This document shows positions 59,930 to 64,000 of a stretch of 64,000 nucleotides of DNA, in pieces. How positions within the stretch are numbered: the first letter of the stretch is position 1; each line of letters begins with the position of its first letter. This DNA is from Saccharomycopsis fibuligera x Saccharomycopsis cf. fibuligera (Eukaryota; Ascomycota; Saccharomycetes; Ascoideales; Saccharomycopsidaceae): positions 4,847,353-4,911,352 of the forward strand of contig CP012809.1 in NCBI GenBank assembly GCA_001936135.1, in the 5' to 3' direction. Below the pieces are notes generated by a model. That model worked only from the letters and a program-made list of their open reading frames with translations. It was not told where the DNA came from and searched no databases. A program made the position numbers and the translations under genes.

Positions 59930-62900
59930 CTACTCAGTAGGCTTTTGCTAGAGCATGTTGGGAAAAGCGAGGATCTTGTAGGAAGCAAAGGCGGACACTA
60001 GATATAGAGGTGGAGTGCGCATACATGCACTGAGGGCGCTGCTTTTTACTTTTCCCGTACACTAGATGCATAATATTGGCATGACATAGCATAGGAACAT
60101 CATGATGCTGCAGATGACATTGACTCCACAGTAAACTACAGCAAGTAACAACAACAGCTCTAAAAGACTACTTTCTTAGGAAACAAAAAAGGATTGGCAT
60201 GATATCTAGTAAGATCAAATGTGAAAAGAAGGAAAGAAACACAATCACTGCTTTACACTCAAGCAATTTTTGCACTTTCTATAAACCGTAAACGATAAAG
60301 CTGGTGAAAAGCTGGAGATGGTCTAAATAAACATCGAGGTAGGTAATAAGAGAGCAGCGTAACTGCAAGCTCTGCGCAAAACGTAGCGAGCTAAAGGGTC
60401 AATGACAGTTGGTAATAGTAACTGGCAATAATGATAGTATTAAAACAAGAAATTAATTGTTTAGCAGAAAGTGTTAGAACAGCAGAGGGGCTTCTTGGAG
60501 CAGCTAGTATAATGGCGCACATACTGAAAAGATTCTTTGTTCTAACTAGAACAACGCTCAACAAAACGATGTACGTCCGGTATCAGTTTGTCATGAGCAA
60601 AAGGCATAAGTTGGCAGAGCAAAGACAAAAAGGGATCAAGATAGATTAAAGAATTAGGGAGAATAGAATTGCAAAAGGGAAACTGAGCGAGGATGTGCAT
60701 TGACAGCGACAGTAATGTGAGAGGTAAGTAGAACAAAAGGATACTTGAGCTAATATAGCGGTTGTTGGAGGGTGATGCGTGAAATAGAGAGAGATGCGTA
60801 GAATTTTACATTAGATGATGAGAAGTTAGAACACAGTGAGTAGCACAATTAGACACGGTAATTGGATGAAGAAATGCACTGGTAATCGCAAGGGTCGAAA
60901 AGCACAGTGGAAACATTTAAAGGGATATGCGTAACACAGAACTGTAGGAAGTCAGTTTATTGCAGTTGAATATAGTACAAAGGCTAAGATGTTGCTCAAG
61001 GTTAAGCAGTCAATTGTGTCGAGCGACAAAATGACACAATGAAAAATAATCTTGATGCTGCAGGTGGGACGGAGCGCAGTGTAAAAGTACAGCAAGGACA
61101 AACAGGAGCTACAAAAGAGTGCATACTGTGGAAAAGAAACGCTAGTTGTAGTAAGACAATAATATAGTATGTTACAAGAAGAAGGAGAATTGAAATAGCT
61201 TTGAGCTCAAGCGAGATTCACAGTTTATACAAAAGTAAATAACAAAGGAGGGTATACTTATTGGGAACGTTGTAAATTGAGTTAGGAACAGGCAATAGGA
61301 CAGTGGTGTAATAGCACGTTCTTTCAAAGTCAATTATTGGATTGTCTATAACAGAGGAATATATGGTGTATATCAGGAAAGAGATATAGCATGCTCGTCA
61401 ACAAAGAAGACTTTATAGCAGAGTATATAATGAGACGATTTCTGATGGTTAACAAACATGATATATTGAAAAGAAAAAACGATGAAGGTCAAGCACTAAA
61501 CAGAAACGCTTAATCGGCTAAAAGTATTAGAATAGCAGATGTGGCTATTTGGAGAAGCAACTATAGAAACAGGTATGAAGAACAGATGTTGAGTTTAGGC
61601 AAAATGGTACACAACGAAACAAAAGTAATAAAAGGGGTTTCGAAACAACATTAGTTTAGTGTAAATAAAGTGCTACAACTAGTGTAGCAAATGATTAACG
61701 TGAAGCTTTGATAATCGCTGGCAGTTTAGATAATGATAAATGAAAAGGGTGTGCTTTCAATAATAGCGAAGCTACTGCAGTGTTGTGGGCATAATAACAA
61801 TGTGTTATGTTTTATGCAACATGTAATATTTGGTAGAAGAAAAAAAAAGGAAATAAAGAATAGGCTAGAGCGATGCTCAACAAACAATTCAAAGGCAATT
61901 TAATTTTATCAGAAGCATACGCTAGTAGATAAGTGGGTCAAAGTTAGACTATTAGTGTGAACAAAAAAAAAAAAATGTGGAACATATTGCAGAAGTATCA
62001 CTAGAGTACAGGTTTCAAGAAAGCAGTATTTGAGATGGAATGTTCAAAGAGAGTAGAAGATGCAAGGGTGGTAGTAATACTAGGAATAGAATATGGAGAA
62101 AAGAAGCGGTGATGGTATGATATTGCAGGGGCGGCTGTGAAGAGGGTAGTAGATATAATACCCGTGTCAGAAAAGAAGTATTTTATTAGAAGTAAAGCAA
62201 CAAAGGAAAAATACGCAAAAGATGGCAAAAGGCGAACGGAGAGAGGAGATACACAAGCAAGGGTGTTGGGAAGACAAGAAATATGATACAAGCGTCAGAA
62301 ACAAAGTATAATATTTGTGATATAGCGGTAGTCGGAGGATGGGTGAGGAAGATTATGGAATTGAATATATGGAAGAAAAGAGCGGAAATAATGATTATGA
62401 TGTTGAAGTGTAAAAAGATGGAATACAAGCTAATATAACGGTTGTTGGGAGAGAGAGGGAGTGTGGGATAGGATTTTACATGTGTCAGAAGAGAAGTATT
62501 ATATTTGTAGTACAGTGGATGTGGAAGGGTGTATGTGTAACGAGTTGGGTACAGGATTTAATTTATATGTTATGAAATACAAGATGGTGTGCAAGGGCGT
62601 TGGACAGAATAATAAAATAGAGAACAAGAAAGAGAAAAGAAGTACTATAGAGGCAATACAGTGGTTATTGGAGGGGTGTGTATGTGTTAGATGAGAGGAG
62701 TGGCTGGCACAGGAGGTGTGTGAATTTATATGATATTGAGGTTGGGGTATTTGGCAAGGCGGGTGTGATGAAGAGGACAATATAAAAAAGTGTGAGGCAA
62801 AAAAAAAAGCGGAAGTGGTGGTATAATGGGAGAAGAAGCGAAGTTCAATTTTGAATAGAATCAACAAGGAGACAGAAAGCAGGGGTAAAAAAACGGCAAG

Positions 62901-64000
62901 CTATCAAGCGAGATATTACAGTAGTGAGAGAGAGAATGAAAGCGTTACAGGAATTGAGCACGGGGAAATAGAAGTGAGCAGTGCAAAGGTTTAAAAGTGG
63001 GTGATGGGTGGAAAGCAGTAAATAGGAAATACAAGGAGATTACGAAGAGGATGTAAGATTAGCGATTTGAATGTAAGTGTCAGAGAATGGTGGAATTGGG
63101 CAGGAGATGTAGCAGGAGATGTAGCAAAGGAGACAGTAGGTAGGTAGCGTGCGTTTGGCAAAGGATAATGTGCAATGGCATGTCAGTTTTTTTTGTTTTT
63201 GTTGTTGTGTATTGTTTTGATTGCAATTTTTATTTGAGGATGTGTGAGCGCAGTAGTGAACAGGAGTGGATGGAATGGGCTAGAATAATTTACTATACAA
63301 TTTGAAAAGGATGAGATAAAATAGGATAATAATGATGAAGAAGATGAAGGGGGACGAAGTTAGAAAGATATGGGTAGGCTGAAAAGATGAGAGATAAGGA
63401 TAGAAGCAGAGGGATGAGGCAGAGTGAAGTGTACGAATGAGGACAGAAGACAAGAGAGATAGAAAGGCATTATGGGTATTGCAGAAAGTGGCGGAGAGTA
63501 TAGAAATAGAATTGGAATGAGTGATGTGGATGATTAGAAGTAGATAAGTGAAGAAGAATGGAAGAGACAGAAGAGGGAAAAGTGATACAGGAGAGAAGCA
63601 GGAAATAGATTGCAAGGGTGGTAAGTTGGTAGAACTGATAGACAGAGGACAAGAGAAATGGAAAGTGAGAAACAGGAAAGAAGACGAGAAAGGATAATAG
63701 AAAGATAATAGAGATAGAGGGCAAAGAGAGAAAGGAGAGAAAGGAGAGCAAGGATAAAGAAGGAGATGGATTGCAAGGTGGATAGTTGGTAGAAAGGAAT
63801 GAGAGAGAGATTTTAGAAGCAGAGAAAGAAATGAAAGTAAGAAGCAGGAGAAGGCGAAGGGGAGAATGTTAGGATAGAGTAAAAGAAAAATAAAGAAAAG
63901 AAGATAATGAATAGAGGAACAAAATAAGGAAGAAGAATACAGAAGCAGAACAGTGAGGTGAGAGTAAAAGATGGATAATAAAAAGGCAATAGAACAGGGG
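59930..64000 (+). repeat. Second purine-rich non-coding field N2, diverged copy of N1, running off the window
   Basis: Begins with the GTAGGCTTTTGCTAGAGCATGTTGGG-type segment equivalent to 46268 and keeps the order of N1 landmarks (CCCGTACACTA at 60054, GATGCTGC boxes at about 60109 and 61055, TATAAACCGTAAA-type boxes near 60280 and 61220). The duplicated segment 62040-63650 follows. It is shorter than N1 up to that point (about 2.1 versus 4.5 kb). The array probably continues beyond 64000. No gene is supported; the 72-codon frame at 60431-60649 lies in repeat DNA. Confidence 0.78.

Overview
The window looks like the end part of a chromosome of an ascomycete budding yeast, most likely Saccharomycopsis (S. 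fibuligera or a close relative). The main clue is a secreted GH15 glucoamylase of 519 residues with a 27-residue leader ending in Lys-Arg, whose catalytic acids fall at mature positions 210 and 456, as I recall for S. fibuligera GLU1. That genus belongs to the CUG-Ser2 clade, so in-frame CTG codons probably read as Ser. Two CTG codons in conserved genes (SPE3 residue 189, EPL1 residue 826) fit this. Introns follow the yeast pattern (GTATGT, TACTAAC-like branch, TAG).

Region 1 (1 to about 38.7 kb) is ordinary gene-rich chromosome: PSR1-like phosphatase (5' truncated), NAT1, EPL1, a small basic ORF, MNN9, a non-coding intron host carrying a box C/D snoRNA that I identify as snR38, SF3b14/p14, CCT5, CLP1, ERG26, a spliced GPI-type Cys-rich protein, NUP60, URM1, NAS2, IRC22/TRAP-alpha, an ankyrin-BTB protein, CAB5, a GOR1-like dehydrogenase, SPE3, a GIT-type glycerophosphodiester transporter and the glucoamylase. 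They are independent housekeeping and secretion genes, not a pathway cluster. No tRNA was seen.

Region 2 (about 38.7 to 64 kb) is very different and looks subtelomeric or mobile. It has only two convincing genes, both large and on the + strand. ORF1 (41334-45620) joins a tyrosine-recombinase-like module to a complete RecQ/DEAH-type helicase and C-terminal Cys clusters. ORF2 (55601-58900) is an acidic protein with a zinc-finger-like motif, a tyrosine-recombinase signature and a basic tail. In both proteins the final His and Tyr of the signature are 9 residues apart. The two genes lie between two direct copies of a 246-bp repeat (40760-41005 and 59563-59808). The right copy is bracketed by perfect 44-bp direct repeats that contain two short palindromes. 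Between and after the genes lie kilobases of purine-rich non-coding repeat DNA (46.3-54.5 kb and 59.9-64 kb), which are diverged copies of each other. They include a satellite with a period of roughly 130-160 bp, followed by a short GC-rich, GGGT-rich island.

The most interesting hypothesis is a roughly 19-kb recombinase-plus-helicase element, or a tandem Y'-like subtelomeric unit. The second unit, starting at 59.5 kb, lacks the helicase gene at the corresponding place. Functions here are inferred from motifs read by eye; no database search was possible.
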